In this document: positions 40,960-50,198 of the stretch, one piece after another
Position numbering within the stretch: position 1 is the first letter of the stretch
How the letters are laid out: every line of letters begins with the position of its first letter
Source: a virus
DNA: 58,890 bases
Virus record (IMG/VR): IMGVR_UViG_3300025000_000114
Coordinates: 1 to 58,890 of that record
Reading direction: 5' to 3' (one strand)
Made by a program: the position numbers and the translations under genes
Notes under the pieces: generated by a model
The model's database searches: none
Told to the model about the DNA's origin: nothing
What the model saw: the letters and a program-made list of their open reading frames with translations, nothing else

Positions 40960-41119
40960 GCTACTAAAAATATAGACAAATATACTCAATTATCTATATC
41001 TAGATAATTGCTGATTCATAGTGTCTGTTTTTGTATTATTTCTAACACTACTCACATTTGGTGTAACACTCCACAGCCGTAAATTCCCGACTAGCCATCG
41101 GTATTTGATAATATTTGTT
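40960..41119 (-). ncRNA. Right end of tnpB element 2, probable omega/reRNA region
   Basis: After the tnpB stop, the transcript strand reads ATGGCTAGTCGGGAATTTAC and GTGTTACACCAAATGTGAG near 41100-41045, resembling the structured 3' ends of IS607-type tnpB transcripts. A perfect TATCTAGATA-type repeat lies near 40990-41010. The boundary toward the dCMP deaminase is uncertain. Confidence 0.45.
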
Positions 41120-42299
41120 TTAAGCAACTTTAAATACTTTAGCATTCTTCAAATTTACACTTGCATTTTTATCACGATCAAGAATCATTCCACATTCTTT
41201 ACAAATATATTCTCTATCTGAAAGTTTCAAATCCCTATCTATAGCACCACATTCACTACACATTTTACTTGAAGGAAAATATCTATCAACAATTCTTAAC
41301 TCAATATTATTCCATGAACATTTATATGTTAATTGCCTTCTAAACTCATGAAAACTTTGTTCGGCGACTGCTTTAGATAAATGCCTATTCTTCATCATCC
41401 CCTTGACGTTCAAGTCTTCGATCACTATATACTCTGGTTTGTTTTTCACCAGAATATTTGTGATTTGATGAGCATAATTTAAACGAATATTGGATAATTT
41501 TTGATAAATAGTTCTGATTTGAGCTTCTAACTTGATAATGTTTTTAGTTTTAATGAACTTCTTGCCATCTTTGTTCATTTCGTATTTTTTAGAGACTTGA
41601 CGTTGAAGTCTTCTTAATTTTCTTTTAAGTTTCTTTACAGCAATAGTCTTATTGATATTTTTGAATGGTTTATCAATATTGCTGATAATTGCCAAATCCT
41701 TAACCCCTAAGTCAATTCCAATTCCTTCATTACTAACATTTGAATAATTATTATTGTCTACAATATCACACAGTACAGAAACATAATACCTTCCTGCTTT
41801 CATTGAAACAGTACCACTTACTACTTTTGCATTGGTTGGAATATATCCTTTTTCTTTCAGTTCGACAAATCCTAAAGTTGGAATTTGTATTTTATGACGT
41901 TTAACAGTCCAGTCACCCTTCCCATTCTTAGGAAAATAGATATTAACATCTTGATTTTTCTTCTTCTTGAATCTAGGGAATTTAGCTTGCCCCCTTAAAG
42001 AATCTTTTATATGCCATTTCTGCATTTACGATTGCTTTCTTTCTTGCCTTTGACCCACAATTATCAATCCATTTGAATTCATCTAATACTTTTACTTCAT
42101 TATTAATATATTTATCAAAATCATTGGCACTCATAAACGCTTGTTTCTTGTCAATCTTACCTTCTTTGTATAATTTATAAAGTTCTTGATTCTTAGTTAA
42201 ATAAGAATTATAGAGGAAGCGACATATGCCAATTGATTGATGAATTTTATTAATATGAATTTCGGTTACTCTGAGTTCAGTTTTAAATCCTTTGAGCAT
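41120..42299 (-). pseudogene. tnpB: tnpB of an IS607-like element, single-base frameshift
   Basis: ATG 42299 (GGAAGGTAGT upstream) opens a frame (MLKGFKTELRV ... AEMAYKRFFKG) that goes out of phase in a run of five G at about 41990-41994. The other frame continues QAKFPRFKKKKNQD to the end at 41120; four G would restore one protein of about 390 aa. RuvC residues (GIDLGVKDLAII, YIVIEDLNVKGM, DRDKNASVNL) and the zinc finger CSECG/CKECG are intact. This may be a pseudogene, a slippage site or a sequencing error. Confidence 0.85.
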
Positions 42300-42467
42300 A
42301 CTACCTTCCTCCCTTCATTAAATAATTTTAAATGTTCATCTGTATAATAACGTCTGTCAGTAGGTGTTCTAAATTCTTTTAATTTACCTTTCTATATCAC
42401 ATCTTTGATGCGTTTTGACTGACACACCTAACATTTCTGCAAAATCATGTGGTTTATAATTGCTCAT
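42300..42467 (-). pseudogene. tnpA: Remnant of IS607 serine recombinase tnpA
   Basis: After GGGAGGTTGAG, ATG 42467 reads the MerR-type start of IS607 TnpA (SNYKPHDFAEMLGVSVKT), then loses frame. A neighbouring frame continues GKLKEFRTPTDRRYYTDEHLKLF and runs into the tnpB start. The whole catalytic serine-recombinase domain is missing. The element can therefore no longer move by its own transposase. Confidence 0.75.
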
Positions 42468-42559
42468 GCACTCAACCTCCCTGAGTATATCTTAACACTT
42501 ATAAACACATTTGTTAATGTTTTTGGCAATCATTCCTAACTCTCCTTTTTGTATTATAA

Positions 42560-43162
42560 TTACTTAATAAAATGTTCTACAGCAATTTTACTCCAAGATT
42601 CTAACTCTCCTTCAAAATTAAGTAAATCATTTTTAGAAATCCAATCACCAACTAAAGTGTCTGTTTCTTTTACACTAATATCTAGTCCTGCAACTTCAAC
42701 AACATACACAAGGCCCAAATGGACTGAATCAACCTCTGTATTATTTGAGCAAATCATACCAATTAGATCAATAGATTTAATACTTGAATTGATATTAATT
42801 TCTTCATCTAATTCTCTCATCATACCTGACTTGATGTAATCATCATCAGTGCCATCTACACGCTCTAGATGCCCTCCTACGCCTAGAGAATACTTACCTG
42901 TGAGTCTTACATCACCTTCTAATCTACGAGTGATGAAATAGTTATCAGCACATTTTACTAAGCAATAAGGGATTATTTGTCTATGCTCAAAATTCAATTC
43001 TGCATCATAACGAGGAATGAATTTCCCCACTGAGTTAAAAATATCACTATATTTATTGTCTTTGTCTAATTCAACGAATGTATCAAAATCTTTTGTCAAT
43101 TCATTGCTTACTACAAATACTTCAACGTCGCCATATTTAGCTTTTAATTGTTCTTTATCCAT
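42560..43162 (-). CDS. Nudix hydrolase family protein (200 aa)
   Basis: ATG at 43162 after AAAAGAGG. The Nudix box is GGHLERVDGT...MMRELDEEI (G-x5-E-x7-REUxEE with a short insertion), in the setting YCLVKCADNYFITRR ... LGVGGHLE. The family hydrolyses nucleoside diphosphate derivatives. Beside ribonucleotide reductase it may clean or balance dNTP pools. The N-terminal 60 residues are extra. Start and length are solid; substrate unknown. Confidence 0.8.
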   Translation of the reverse strand: MDKEQLKAKYGDVEVFVVSNELTKDFDTFVELDKDNKYSDIFNSVGKFIPRYDAELNFEHRQIIPYCLVKCADNYFITRRLEGDVRLTGKYSLGVGGHLERVDGTDDDYIKSGMMRELDEEININSSIKSIDLIGMICSNNTEVDSVHLGLVYVVEVAGLDISVKETDTLVGDWISKNDLLNFEGELESWSKIAVEHFIK

Positions 43163-43192
43163 TATTAATTTCCTCTTTTCATTTTATTTATT

Positions 43193-46100
43193 TTAGCACT
43201 TGCTATATCCACAAACACAACTAATACAGCCACTAATATGTTTCAATTTAATACCACAGTCTGGACATTTATCTTTTTCATCAGGTTCCAATTTTTCTTC
43301 ATTTGATAATTTAGCAATAGGTTTAATACTTGCACTTAATTCTCCATTGATAAATTTTAGCATTTGTTTTGCTATAGAATCCGCACAACTTTTCCCGATA
43401 GTCTTATCTTTTTTTCTAGCTTCTTTACTCACATCGCAACTTACGCTTTGAAGTTGATCAATTACTTGCAGAGGATCAACATTTGCTCTTAATAATAATG
43501 ATACAGACCTACTCAACCCCTCTGTCATTCCGCGACAGCCTCCGGTACTTCCTGATTGAGAAAATATTTCACATAAATTATTATCATTGTCATATACAAG
43601 TGTTAACCACATTGATCCACATCCAGTTTTAATTTTTAATCTTACTGAATTGGCAATATCTAATGTTTCATTAATCAAGACATATTTTTTATCTTCATCA
43701 GTTGAAGAAATTTTACCTCCTGAAAGGGTTTGATTTTGTCTTGACCCATCTCTATAGACAGCTAATCCCTTAAGACCTTCTTTCCAAGCATAAATGTAAA
43801 TATCATATATATCTTCTACACTAGCATTACTTGAAAAATTGACTGTTTTAGACAAGGATAAATCTACATGTTTTTGCAAAACTGATACCATGTTCACATG
43901 TTCTTTAGGAGATAAATCATGAGCAGTAACAAAAATATTTCTAATTTCTTTAGGAATTTCTTTTATTCCTTGACATGAACCATGATTATTTTCAATCTTA
44001 CCCATTAGTTCTTCAGAATAAATCCCCAATTCTTTAAGTTTGTTTTCAAAGGTTGGATTATTTATAAAATAAATATTATTATCATATGTCCTACGACTGT
44101 ATGTAAGACCAAATTGTGGTTCGCAACCTCCAGAAACCCCTGCTAGAAATGATATTGTTCCATTGGGGGCAATTGAAAGCAATGAACTATTTCTAACTTT
44201 CAATCCCTGTTGTTGCCATTCACTACCTTCCCAAGCAGGGTAAACTCCTCGTTCTTCTGCTAAATCCATTGTAGCTTTTAAGGCATTGTCTTTCATTACT
44301 TTAATAATTCTCTCTGCGAAATCATAACCTTTTTGAGAATTATATTTAATTCCTAATACATACAGAGCATCTGCCAAACCCATCATTCCCATTCCAATGG
44401 GACGAATCGCTTCAGTCATTTGTTGAATTTTGGTTAGTGGCAATTTATTAATAGAAATCATATTATCAAACCATCTAATCGCTTTATATGACAAGATTTT
44501 TAATTTATCCCAATTAAATTTACCATCTTTGATACAAGCATATATATTAATACTACCTAAGTTACATGAAGAATTAGGTATATTACTAAACTCATTGCAA
44601 TTATGGACATAAGCTCCATTTGTAATTCCCATATGTAACTCATTTTCTGTAAAATCCCATACTTCTGCTTCATCTAGTTCAGAGATTAATATCACTGTTT
44701 CAAATTTTTCATCTAGTTTGTTTTGGTATTCTAGATAGCCATTTTTATAGTCTTGAATAAATCCAATTTCATCAAGGAATTTTTTATAGGAATTTCTACT
44801 AATAACAATATGGGCAGATTGTTTACAAGTATAAGTCCCATTGCTAAATTCTATATCATTCTTTTTATTGTGATACCACAATTTGCCTTTAACACCAAAC
44901 ATCAATAACATTTGTTGAACCTGTTTCAACATTTCTGTATTAATAGATACTAATTGAATCCTATGATGTTCTTTTAAATTGCATCCATTTGCACTAAAAA
45001 GTCCAATCAAAAAATCTTTCATTTCATTTTTAGGAAGAGTCATAATCCAATCTGGTATCATACGATCATCAATTTTATCATAAAAAGCATTAGCGTATAC
45101 AGTACCATAGGGGATATTTAAGACATGATTTATATCTTGCTTGTTAGAATCTTTTGCGTAAAACTTTTCTCCTAATTCTTTTTCTATTAAAATCATTGCT
45201 TCTTTATCTTTTTCTGGATTTGCAAAAATATATTTCATTCTATTAGATGCTTTATGGAATGTTGCATCTCCAAATTCAAAACCTAAGACTTTATAATTTA
45301 CATGAGGGTATAGATTATTTCCGATCCATTCTTTTTCTTTAATTTCAAAAGCAATATCTTTTCCAATTAAATCAATTGCTTTACACCAACTACCATCTTT
45401 AAGCATAAATTTATGATCTTCAGTAGTAGTGTACTCATAACCACTTTTAGTCATAATTTTATATACTTTTTTTATGCCTGTTTGCCATGTTTTCGTAGTT
45501 ACATATTTTTCTCCATTCCACATCTTAGATTTAATATTGCTAATTTTCTCTAAACCATTCTCAGTTACCATATAAGTATCTTTGTGTAAACAAGGATTTG
45601 TAAAAATTAATGTACTTAAATGTTTATTGGGATTATCCGCATCCATGCGACTTTGATAATTCGCTCCGGGTTCTCCTGTCTCCCATGAACATCTTGCAAT
45701 TTCTTCTAAAATTTCTTTTGCTTTTAATGTCTGATACACAATGGTTGGATAACCTTTATCTTTCCACCACTCTAAATCTCCATTCCATTCTTGATTATAA
45801 ATTTCCTTATTCCATTGATAATCAGGAAACTCTAGATTCCAATCTTCATCATTTTCTACAGCCTTCATAAAATCATCAGTAAGAGAGATAGAAATATTCA
45901 TTCTTTTTAATTCACTTGTATTGTCTTTACTATGTATAAAATCTAATAATTGAGGATGCCAACATTGAAGATTTATTTTTAAAGCGCCTTTTCTTGATGG
46001 ATTAAATTTAGTCATATCATCAGCAGTTCTATCATATTTTCCCATAAATGTAGTAACTCCACCAGCATATCCTTTAGATGTATCTACTTTTGCTTTTGCA

Positions 46101-46459
46101 GGTCTTAATACACTAATATCTGTTCCTGCACCACCATTGCGTTGAAAAATCTTACTAAATTCTGCATCTAACAAACATATGTCTTCTATATTATCTTTCG
46201 TTTGCAAAACAAAGCAAGATGATAATTGGCCTGGATTATCTTTATCTGCGTTTAACAAAACGGGTGTACTAAATATGAATTCCAAATTAGACATTGCTTC
46301 ATAAACTTCTTTTTTAATCTGTTGTTTTTTATCATTAGTTTCTACTTCTGCAATTGCAGTTGAAACCCTTTCACATAAATCTTCCCAAGTTTTTTCGTTT
46401 TCTTTAAAGTATTGTTTTTCTTTAAGTAATTTCAATGCATCTTCTGAAATAGTTGTCAA
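43193..46459 (-). CDS. nrdJ: Class II (B12-dependent) ribonucleotide reductase NrdJ with intein
   Basis: A 1088-residue precursor; TTG start at 46459 with TTGGAGG 9 nt upstream. Extein features: SSCFVLQTKDN (active-site Cys), GGAGTDISVLRP, NPCNEFSNIPNSSCNLGSIN interrupted by the intein, RPIGMGMMGLADAL, LSIAPNGTISFLAGVSGGCEP, and a C-terminal zinc/thioredoxin-type end (CPDCGIKLKH...SCVCGYSKC). The absence of an NrdB-type subunit gene fits adenosylcobalamin-dependent class II. Spliced length about 757 aa. It makes dNDP/dNTP for the element's replisome, independent of oxygen but dependent on B12. Confidence 0.92.
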   Translation of the reverse strand: MTTISEDALKLLKEKQYFKENEKTWEDLCERVSTAIAEVETNDKKQQIKKEVYEAMSNLEFIFSTPVLLNADKDNPGQLSSCFVLQTKDNIEDICLLDAEFSKIFQRNGGAGTDISVLRPAKAKVDTSKGYAGGVTTFMGKYDRTADDMTKFNPSRKGALKINLQCWHPQLLDFIHSKDNTSELKRMNISISLTDDFMKAVENDEDWNLEFPDYQWNKEIYNQEWNGDLEWWKDKGYPTIVYQTLKAKEILEEIARCSWETGEPGANYQSRMDADNPNKHLSTLIFTNPCLHKDTYMVTENGLEKISNIKSKMWNGEKYVTTKTWQTGIKKVYKIMTKSGYEYTTTEDHKFMLKDGSWCKAIDLIGKDIAFEIKEKEWIGNNLYPHVNYKVLGFEFGDATFHKASNRMKYIFANPEKDKEAMILIEKELGEKFYAKDSNKQDINHVLNIPYGTVYANAFYDKIDDRMIPDWIMTLPKNEMKDFLIGLFSANGCNLKEHHRIQLVSINTEMLKQVQQMLLMFGVKGKLWYHNKKNDIEFSNGTYTCKQSAHIVISRNSYKKFLDEIGFIQDYKNGYLEYQNKLDEKFETVILISELDEAEVWDFTENELHMGITNGAYVHNCNEFSNIPNSSCNLGSINIYACIKDGKFNWDKLKILSYKAIRWFDNMISINKLPLTKIQQMTEAIRPIGMGMMGLADALYVLGIKYNSQKGYDFAERIIKVMKDNALKATMDLAEERGVYPAWEGSEWQQQGLKVRNSSLLSIAPNGTISFLAGVSGGCEPQFGLTYSRRTYDNNIYFINNPTFENKLKELGIYSEELMGKIENNHGSCQGIKEIPKEIRNIFVTAHDLSPKEHVNMVSVLQKHVDLSLSKTVNFSSNASVEDIYDIYIYAWKEGLKGLAVYRDGSRQNQTLSGGKISSTDEDKKYVLINETLDIANSVRLKIKTGCGSMWLTLVYDNDNNLCEIFSQSGSTGGCRGMTEGLSRSVSLLLRANVDPLQVIDQLQSVSCDVSKEARKKDKTIGKSCADSIAKQMLKFINGELSASIKPIAKLSNEEKLEPDEKDKCPDCGIKLKHISGCISCVCGYSKC
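44600..45592 (-). mobile_element. Intein in NrdJ (331 aa) with degenerate LAGLIDADG endonuclease
   Basis: Residues 290-620 of the precursor. Cys290 begins block A (CLHKDTYMVTENG). Block B TxxH is T346-E-D-H349. The end is GAYVHN followed by Cys621, so all splicing residues are present. The endonuclease domain has motifs LGFEFGDAT (392-400) and LIGLFSANG (484-492). In the second, the usual catalytic Asp is Asn491, so DNA cleavage is probably lost. Inserted in the conserved NP-CNEFSN active-site region, a common intein position. Confidence 0.9.
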
Positions 46460-46513
46460 TTTATGTATCCTCCAATAATTTTATTTTAATATTTATAAGT
46501 TAAAAAGATTATT

Positions 46514-46726
46514 CTATTGCCTTTGAATACGTTCATATTCTTTTTCATATTTCTCCATAATTTTAGTATCATACTGCCAACCTGAAATCTCTGCACTTAA
46601 ATTATTAGAAAGCACCCTCACTTCTTCCATTTCTACCTTATTTAATTCAGAAAATTTATGTAATAGTCTTTTCAATTCTCTAACAATGTCTAAGATATCC
46701 ATATTTCCATAATCCATTGTCATCAT
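46514..46726 (-). CDS. Small helical protein (70 aa)
   Basis: ATG at 46726 (or 46723) after GGGAGGTGATAGAA. Long helices (DILDIVRELKRLLHKFSELN, MEKYEKEYERIQRQ) suggest a small coiled-coil protein. Upstream neighbour of nrdJ on the same strand. Confidence 0.6.
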   Translation of the reverse strand: MMTMDYGNMDILDIVRELKRLLHKFSELNKVEMEEVRVLSNNLSAEISGWQYDTKIMEKYEKEYERIQRQ

Positions 46727-46747
46727 ATTTCTATCACCTCCCTTCAA

Positions 46748-46987
46748 TTACTTCCAGTGATTATTCTTCTTTAGAATATCAACAACCTCATCAGCATAAT
46801 CAACATCAACATTAATAACAAGATATTTATTTCCTGTATTCTTATTGAATTTATATCTACTGATTCTAATATTTTTAAGTATTCTAGCTAAATCTGTCCT
46901 ATCTTGTTCTGAAGCATGTTTAATCACATCTTCTTGTTTAATGACAATGTATTTATTGAAGTCTGCACCACTTAAATTAACACTCAA
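46748..46987 (-). CDS. Hypothetical protein (79 aa)
   Basis: GAAGGTGG precedes an overlapping GTG (46999) and an in-frame TTG (46987); the TTG has usable spacing. Alpha/beta composition (NKYIVIKQEDVIKHA, NKYLVINVDVDYADEVVDIL), resembling a small ferredoxin-like fold. No motif. Confidence 0.55.
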   Translation of the reverse strand: MSVNLSGADFNKYIVIKQEDVIKHASEQDRTDLARILKNIRISRYKFNKNTGNKYLVINVDVDYADEVVDILKKNNHWK

Positions 46988-47006
46988 ATGTTTTACCACC
47001 TTCTTT

Positions 47007-47171
47007 CTATTTTAAATAACCATTAATTCTTTTATCATAAAGATATTCACCTAATGATGAACTTAATAAGTTTGCAAATATTCTCAATTCCTCTAATTGT
47101 TTAAAATTTAGAACAGGATAATTATTGAGTAACGGTTTCATTTGTTCGACAATATATATTTCTCTGATTAT
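47007..47171 (-). CDS. Small protein with probable ATA start (54 aa)
   Basis: GAAGGTGATAC is followed by ATA (47171), which overlaps the stop of the preceding gene (ACATAATC, where ATGA would be usual). The open frame reads REIYIVEQMKPLLNNYP, then QLEELRIFANLLSSSLGEYLY to TAG 47007. The first standard start is an internal ATG (47141) without a ribosome site. Helical protein, function unknown. Confidence 0.45.
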   Translation of the reverse strand: MIREIYIVEQMKPLLNNYPVLNFKQLEELRIFANLLSSSLGEYLYDKRINGYLK

Positions 47172-47371
47172 GTATCACCTTCTTTATCTTCGATTAATTC
47201 TACCTGAACCATCTTGCTCCTATCTCCATAAAACCATTGCCAATTGTTCTCTTTTGAACAAATGTTTTTAAATTTAATATAAACAAGATTGGAGGAGTTT
47301 TTATATAAGAATCTACTACATACCATTGATTGTATGCAATCGGAGTATTCACATAAGCAGAAATCGAACAC
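47168..47371 (-). CDS. Cysteine-rich hypothetical protein (67 aa)
   Basis: GTG at 47371, with GGATGGAAG upstream. Six cysteines, four of them within the first 18 residues (FCLCEYSDCIQSMVC). It could bind metal. No family recognised. Confidence 0.5.
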   Translation of the reverse strand: MFDFCLCEYSDCIQSMVCSRFLYKNSSNLVYIKFKNICSKENNWQWFYGDRSKMVQVELIEDKEGDT

Positions 47372-47374
47372 TAA

Positions 47375-47572
47375 TTAATCTTCCATCCTTTCATTTTTAA
47401 TTTCTGACATTTCATTATCAAATACTTCAATTGCCACCTTTTTGTAATAATGACCTTTATTAGTGTCTTGATCTACAATGAATGCGTAATTAACTTTATC
47501 TGTATAGTTTTTCTCATACTCTTCAGAAGTGCACTGAATCCAATCACCATCTCTACCATGTAAAATTTTAAT
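47375..47572 (-). CDS. Small protein with probable ATT start, relative of the gene at 47709
   Basis: AGAGGTGATACAT leads to ATT (47572) at 8-nt spacing, then KILHGRDGDWIQCTSEEYEKN ... KGHYYKKVAIEVF, 65 aa. The neighbour at 47709 has the same build (NRIDGKWTTCTSQEYNSQDKA ... TYYKKIG) and starts with ATG at about the same place, which supports this start. The frame stays open further upstream but crosses a hairpin and has no ribosome site. Unknown function. Confidence 0.55.
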   Translation of the reverse strand: MKILHGRDGDWIQCTSEEYEKNYTDKVNYAFIVDQDTNKGHYYKKVAIEVFDNEMSEIKNERMED

Positions 47573-47592
47573 ATGTATCACCTCTTTTGATT

Positions 47593-47645
47593 TAGCAAGA
47601 ATTTGATTAGTGGTATTAATAAGATATGTGATCAAATTCTTGCTA
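47593..47645 (-). promoter_or_regulatory. 15-bp inverted repeat before the gene at 47375
   Basis: TAGCAAGAATTTGAT (47593-47607) and its exact complement (47631-47645), loop 23 nt. It lies directly upstream of the AGAGGTG ribosome site, between two related small genes. It could be an attenuator, RNA-processing site or operator. Confidence 0.55.
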
Positions 47646-47708
47646 ATATTTATTTTATGCTTATGTATGTTAATTATGTCAAGATTATTGAATAATAGAA
47701 TATAGATA

Positions 47709-47855
47709 TTAACCGATTTTCTTATAATAAGTAGTGATATTTGTGTCATTATTTTTGCTGAACATGAAGTTTGCTTTGTCTTGGGAATTGTATTCTTGAG
47801 AAGTGCATGTAGTCCATTTTCCGTCGATGCGATTGATGAGTTTTGTGGGGTTCAT
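47709..47855 (-). CDS. Small protein (48 aa), paralog of the gene at 47375
   Basis: ATG at 47855 after GAGGAGGTG, 31 nt downstream of a consensus promoter. MNPTKLINRIDGKWTTCTSQ, ending TYYKKIG, aligns with the next gene. The G-x-W-x-x-C-T-S-x-E-Y motif is conserved between the two, suggesting a small fold with a functional Cys or aromatic surface. Confidence 0.6.
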   Translation of the reverse strand: MNPTKLINRIDGKWTTCTSQEYNSQDKANFMFSKNNDTNITTYYKKIG

Positions 47856-47885
47856 TTTTGTTTTTCACCTCCTCTCTATGTGAAT

Positions 47886-47914
47886 ATTATAGCATGTGGG
47901 GAATGTGGTGTCAA
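47886..47914 (-). promoter_or_regulatory. Consensus sigma-A promoter
   Basis: Minus-strand TTGACA (47914-47909), 17-bp spacer, TATAAT (47891-47886). It starts a transcript just after the RecD-like gene, likely feeding the small genes and perhaps nrdJ. Confidence 0.88.
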
Positions 47915-47920
47915 GGAATT

Positions 47921-50182
47921 TTATTTATTGGTTTGAGATAGTAGCAATTCTTTAAGATAAGTTTTTCTATTAAAGTCTGCTTTTTTCTTTATAGCTCTAT
48001 TTACCGTTTCTATTTCACCAAAATGGAATACTTTTTGCTTTGCTCTCGTTTGCGAAACATAAATAAGATTGCTATTAAGCATAAAGGTGTGAGCTTTAGG
48101 AGTTATCATAATAACCTTTTCACATTGACCGCCTTGGCTCTTTAATATCGAAATACTATATGAAAGCTTAATATTAATTAAATCACTTTTATTATAAATA
48201 ACCAACTCATCAAATTGAATAATTAATTTACCATTCTTAATTTTTACGATTTTACCTATTTCTCCATTTGCAACAAATGTTTTATCATCTTCGTCTATAT
48301 AACTTTCATTATATCTTATCGCACTATAATTATTAACAACTTGAATAACAAGATCATTCTCATAAAATTTTGTATCTCCAAGTTGAACATGTATATTTCC
48401 TGATAATACATTAGGATTTGCTATAGGTTGCAAGTGCTTATTTATAGCAACCGTTCCATAATCACCTACATTATACGATGACAATATCATTATATCTTCT
48501 TTTGATGTTCCAGATGATAATAATTTTTGATATAACGCCACAACATTTTTCATTATATTTTCTTGCAACATAGGTATAAACATATATCCTTTGTCATTAC
48601 CAAACATTTGTGGATTTTTAGAATCTGCTAGGAATTTTTCACTATTTCTTGTTTTTGTTGCTACAGTTAATACTCCTCCTTCTCCATATCTAAATATTTG
48701 AGTAAGAGAAACTATTGGAATTAAATTTGAATTAATTAGATCATAAAAAACATTACCTGCTCCAACAGAAGGAACTTGAGCTGAATCTCCAATCATCAAT
48801 AACTTAGTTTTAGAAAAATCAATTGCTTCTAATAGATGTTTCATTAAGAAAACATCACACATCGAAAATTCATCCACACAAACGATAGAATAAGGTAATT
48901 TACTTTCTTCGTTATATCCCCATATTGGAGGTTTGTATAATAATCCTCTATGTATTGTTGATGCAGGTTCTTTTGCATATTCCGACAATATTTTTGCAGC
49001 CCTTCCTGTGGGAGCAAACAAACAAAATGATTTATTATTATCATTCAACATATCAATCAAAGATTTAGTTGTAGCACTCTTCCCACTCCCGCTAAACCCA
49101 TTGAGAATACACACATTAGAATTACACACCATAGGTAAAACTTTATGTTGTTGCTCTGTGAGAGTAATATTCCCATTATTCTTATATTTTTCCGTATCAA
49201 TTTCCCATTTATTTTCCACCTTCAATCCTTCTAAAATCCTATTAGCAATATATAATTCTGTTTGATATGTTTCTTCTAATGCAACAGTATTTAAACCTTT
49301 ATCAAAATGAATATCTTTATCATTCTTAATAATATCAACAAAATGTTCAATACATTTCTTTGCTAGTGCTTCAGATTGTTTTCTTAGGACTTTGATATCA
49401 ATTTTAGTATTTCCATCATTCTCATTTTCTTCTAGTAGAAACATAATTGCTGATTTTTGTCTTTGACTAGAAGTTTGTAAATCAAAAGTAAAATCAATTG
49501 GAGGAATTTCTCCTTTTGCTTTTGTTGTAATACAATCTTTGTTAAATTCAAGTAGTATCTTATCTGCAGTTTTGAATGAAATTCTTGACAATCCGCATAA
49601 ACACATGTACGGATTGTCTTGTAGTTTTTCTTTAATCTTATCCACTGAACCATATTTATCATATAATGCCTTTAAGATTTTGAATTCAATAAATCCTTTA
49701 AATTCTGTAACTAATTCTCCTAATACAAAATTCTCAACAATTTTTCTTTTAATGACCTCAAATCTAACTTCTCCAATATTGTATAATTTCTTTAAATCAA
49801 TGTCATCTAAGCGATTATTTATAACTCTATCAATAATATCTGGATATTCACGCATCACTTCATCAACCTGACTATTACTATCTAATATGCTTTGTAAAAA
49901 CAATCTAGTTGATGTCTCTGTTTTAGGCATATCCCTTCCTATATTAATTACTTTATACGATATTCCATTTTTCCCTTCTTTTTCTTCTGATTTTATACTA
50001 TACTCTATGCCCGTTTCAAGGTCGGGTAAATTTCCTAGAATGCTGACATTTTGATAAGAGTTTTTAACTATATGAGGATATTTAGTTTCATCAACATCTA
50101 GTGCATATATTTTATAATCGTCAGTATTATAAGGGTTTGCTACCACAACACCTTTAAATTCATAAATTATTTTATTTTTCAA
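47921..50182 (-). CDS. RecD-like SF1B DNA helicase
   Basis: A 753-residue protein, TTG start at 50182 after CAGGG, 16 nt after the polymerase gene. Walker A is LNGFSGSGKSATTK (360-373). Then motif Ia-type FAPTGRAAKILSEY, TIHRGLLY, Walker B IVCVDEFSMCD, motif III LLMIGDSAQVPSVGAGN, and C-terminal SQTRAKQKV follow the RecD2/TraA order. The N-terminal 340 residues are the extra RecD2-type region. A 5'-3' helicase for fork progress or recombination, co-transcribed with DnaE. Confidence 0.85.
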   Translation of the reverse strand: MKNKIIYEFKGVVVANPYNTDDYKIYALDVDETKYPHIVKNSYQNVSILGNLPDLETGIEYSIKSEEKEGKNGISYKVINIGRDMPKTETSTRLFLQSILDSNSQVDEVMREYPDIIDRVINNRLDDIDLKKLYNIGEVRFEVIKRKIVENFVLGELVTEFKGFIEFKILKALYDKYGSVDKIKEKLQDNPYMCLCGLSRISFKTADKILLEFNKDCITTKAKGEIPPIDFTFDLQTSSQRQKSAIMFLLEENENDGNTKIDIKVLRKQSEALAKKCIEHFVDIIKNDKDIHFDKGLNTVALEETYQTELYIANRILEGLKVENKWEIDTEKYKNNGNITLTEQQHKVLPMVCNSNVCILNGFSGSGKSATTKSLIDMLNDNNKSFCLFAPTGRAAKILSEYAKEPASTIHRGLLYKPPIWGYNEESKLPYSIVCVDEFSMCDVFLMKHLLEAIDFSKTKLLMIGDSAQVPSVGAGNVFYDLINSNLIPIVSLTQIFRYGEGGVLTVATKTRNSEKFLADSKNPQMFGNDKGYMFIPMLQENIMKNVVALYQKLLSSGTSKEDIMILSSYNVGDYGTVAINKHLQPIANPNVLSGNIHVQLGDTKFYENDLVIQVVNNYSAIRYNESYIDEDDKTFVANGEIGKIVKIKNGKLIIQFDELVIYNKSDLINIKLSYSISILKSQGGQCEKVIMITPKAHTFMLNSNLIYVSQTRAKQKVFHFGEIETVNRAIKKKADFNRKTYLKELLLSQTNK

Positions 50183-50198
50183 TTATTTACCCTGCTTT

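Noticed and set aside
36326-42299. Genome-wide recoding of TGA to Trp
   Set aside because: Only tnpB element 1 (and possibly one small frame) has an internal TGA; many genes here end in TGA and use TGG for Trp, and another lesion is TAA.
47573-47749. N-terminal extension of the gene at 47375
   Set aside because: The frame is open, but it runs through a perfect hairpin, lacks a ribosome site, and the paralog starts at the equivalent of 47572.
49539-49871. Plus-strand 110-codon frame opposite the RecD-like gene
   Set aside because: Lies wholly inside a well-supported helicase gene and shows no domain or ribosome site.
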